Assembly (NCBI RefSeq): GCF_039652435.2
Contig: NZ_CP190246.1
Coordinates: forward strand, 2,790,001 to 2,854,000
Length of the DNA stretch: 64,000 nucleotides
Reading direction: 5' to 3'
From: Niabella insulamsoli
GTDB taxonomy: Bacteria; Bacteroidota; Bacteroidia; Chitinophagales; Chitinophagaceae
Below are positions 63,201-64,000 of this stretch, piece after piece; position 1 is the stretch's first letter, and each line of letters starts with the position of its first letter. A program made the position numbers and the translations under genes. The notes below the pieces were generated by a model. The model did no database searches. It had not been told where the DNA came from and saw only the letters and a list, made by a program, of their open reading frames with translations.

Positions 63201-64000
63201 AAATAATCGGCGACGTCAAACGCCTGAAAAGCAACCCCAACATAATCGGGTGGAATATTGGCAATTCCCCTTATATCGCGTTTGAAGAACGGTTCGACAA
63301 ACCCTTTCTTTTATACCAGCAGGCCGCTTACCTTAGCTGGCTAAGTCAACTCATTAGTCAAATAAAATCTCTCGATGCTCAAAGGCCTGTCAGTTGCGAT
63401 CTGCCGGTCAATGACGATCTTTTAAGTATTGCGCCCCTGTTTTTTACTGAAGTGCCGCAACTTGATTATTTGGGTTTGATATGCGATGCACGGTCGCCGG
63501 TGGCAGCGGTTCATCAATTGCAAGTACCGTTTTATTTCAGCAAAATAGATCCGCAGTTATACCTACAAAATGCCGACGCATTTAAAACGACGGGCGCGTT
63601 TATGGCCGATTGGCAAAACCAGCATCAATGGAATTACCTGACTTTCGATGGGTTGAAAGACTTTAACGGCAATGCGAAAAATGAACTTGCCGGCCTTGCT
63701 GCGCGATGGGGACATATACCATCGAGCCAACACCCGCTGCCGCGGGTTAAAATACTACAACCCGCCGCGGTTGCCTTTTCAGGTGAGACGCTAAAATATA
63801 ACGCACTTATTTTTAAGGATACCTGGCAATTAGCCAAAAATATCAACTCGGGGCTTGCGTTTGAATGGTTCCTGGTGAAAAATGATAGTTACGGCAACCC
63901 ACTTTCCATGGCGCCGGCGGGGTCGGGCCCAGAAATTTCCATAAAAATTCCCTCCAATGCAAAAAGGTATAGCCTTTATTTGCAGGGCACGAGGGCTGGG
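60263..64000 (+). CDS. GT2 cellulose-synthase-like protein fused to GH26-like and GH2-like domains (partial)
   Basis: An open frame of 1246 codons continues past the window edge. The ATG at 60263 (MLWKKTNPRPAVQ) overlaps the upstream gene by 20 bases. Two transmembrane helices (about 23-45, 52-70) precede a GT2 synthase domain (about 85-330): D177-P-D179, E267-D268 and QQLKW at 304-308, in place of the usual QxxRW. About five or six helices follow (337-560). A GH26-like domain (about 573-850) has acid/base E693 in FAHEPDNPFYPW and nucleophile E798 in MIAEMGS. From residue 887 the sequence resembles the upstream GH2-like lipoprotein but has S1002 and K1094 at the catalytic positions. It would polymerise and export a beta-linked glycan with linked periplasmic processing. 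Product unknown. Confidence 0.85.
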   Translation, partial: MLWKKTNPRPAVQAIEKPTRRELLTLQILIVLGIAAMVVFLRVLFQPDIAGSRFLFILLLVSCVFGCLKVLHEWYHYFFITVPDTPPNTQAYTVDIFTTFCAGEPYEMIVETLTAIQKISYPHQTYLCDEANDPYLIEVCKQLGVNHVTRTLKINAKAGNINNALRTSHGDLCVILDPDHVPQPNFLDPIISHFNDPKIGFVQIVQAYKNENESLIAKGAAQQTYQFYGPIMMTMNKYGTVLAIGANCTFRRKALDSIGGHSAGLAEDMNTAMHLHAKGWKSVYVPQVLALGLVPSTLSAYYKQQLKWARGVFELLVTTYVSNFRKFTLLQKIHYGTIPLYYLSGIIFLINFLIPIFSLVSGTVPINLGLQTFALAALPYLVLVILIRHYVQKWVTKDEERGFHVVGGLIAIGTWWIFILGFVYTILRKKVPYVPTPKDANEADNWPLHIPNIAMLFLTIGAVVYGLYQDFNPYLLFMAGLAAINCLILLFNIAAGRQLAFRKYKNQRRGIDKTIQIIGASKKKFWLLRRRLYAVIRSYPVIIISIMLCGGSFYLYQKNKAVNMFAPRYKKPSFMLNGIFAPTSDNGQSNLAFVEQLSATRHQAFNIISLYVPWGDGNSSEVPMQRLDSIYSLQGLPMITWEPWQNLFIKRQALPDQNVFQHIISGDYDTYITAFADSLKNVKHPVFLRFAHEPDNPFYPWSASGNNSATDFKKAWIYLHNSFKKREANNVIWVWNIWKPESTADYFPGKKYVDWASVNILNYGKFASSGQSFSFEQLYRPFRKHPVFRSTIPVMIAEMGSLDSGDARINWTNQAIADMQHHFPEVKAFVLFQSGSDHNIPEGSDFSKTLDWRQPIAKLDLEKTGHYKLSLPVATAVPQNNKALPIRHHLFSGMKGVNYNRTLSWANNYNPVFKRDIIKDFAEIKKMGANTIKISPSGIYNRNLFTAAKANGFNIIYSFWTPDEIDFIKDRDAADQLSKEIIGDVKRLKSNPNIIGWNIGNSPYIAFEERFDKPFLLYQQAAYLSWLSQLISQIKSLDAQRPVSCDLPVNDDLLSIAPLFFTEVPQLDYLGLICDARSPVAAVHQLQVPFYFSKIDPQLYLQNADAFKTTGAFMADWQNQHQWNYLTFDGLKDFNGNAKNELAGLAARWGHIPSSQHPLPRVKILQPAAVAFSGETLKYNALIFKDTWQLAKNINSGLAFEWFLVKNDSYGNPLSMAPAGSGPEISIKIPSNAKRYSLYLQGTRAG

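Noticed and set aside
1..64000. CRISPR arrays, tRNA/rRNA genes, insertion sequences, integrases, toxin-antitoxin or defence genes
   Set aside because: No regularly spaced direct repeats, cloverleaf or rRNA signatures, transposases or nuclease-type defence genes were recognised in reading both strands.

Overview
The window looks like chromosomal DNA of a Bacteroidota bacterium, most probably a Chitinophagaceae-type soil or environmental species. The evidence is a SusC/SusD pair with DUF4959/DUF5000 and DUF4998 lipoproteins, Bacteroidota-style LptD and OstA-like proteins, DUF2490, the Bacteroidota -7 promoter element TAnnTTTG in front of many genes, and few Shine-Dalgarno sites. The family-level placement is inference. 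I see no rRNA, tRNA, CRISPR array, insertion sequence or prophage. Coding density is high and no gene-free stretch exceeds about 240 bases.

Layout. 1-5.2 kb (minus strand): the N-terminal part of a GH109-like Gfo/Idh/MocA protein, a GH2 beta-galactosidase, and the co-chaperone pair cbpA/cbpM. 5.4-17.2 kb: housekeeping and envelope genes (ung, a PlsC acyltransferase, LptD, an amidase, an MCE/MlaD protein, an OstA-like protein, a MacB-type permease, tsaD, a TrmN6-like methyltransferase). 17.3-23.4 kb: a second Gfo/Idh/MocA protein, cmk, a dienelactone-hydrolase lipoprotein, a PyrR-like PRTase, a membrane Fe-S protein, a LysE exporter and pcm. 23.5-28.5 kb: a glycosyltransferase followed by a heptose-nucleotide cassette (hddA, gmhA, an hddC-gmhB fusion) and purU. 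28.7-36.4 kb: an MpaB/DUF2236 protein, gntP-gntK, OsmC, DinB, VOC and SRPBCC proteins, a nuclease-type lipoprotein and DUF2490. 36.7-44.8 kb: a four-gene SusC/SusD glycan-uptake operon without enzymes. 44.8-51 kb (minus): yggS, an M60 peptidase, a HAD phosphatase, an acyl-CoA dehydrogenase and a DEAD-box helicase. 51.2-58.3 kb: a planctomycete-type extracytoplasmic cytochrome cluster (PSD1, DUF1501, beta-propeller, DUF2231/cytochrome).

The most striking locus is at the right edge (58.95 kb to the end). A GH2-like lipoprotein, whose best start codon is CTG, is followed with a 20-base overlap by a very long open frame that runs off the window. Its order is a cellulose-synthase-like GT2 membrane domain, then a GH26-like domain with both catalytic glutamates present, then a C-terminal domain that looks like a copy of the upstream lipoprotein with both catalytic glutamates replaced (Ser and Lys). 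I read this as a candidate exopolysaccharide synthase with its own periplasmic glycanase and an inactive glycan-binding copy of its partner. The product cannot be named from sequence alone.
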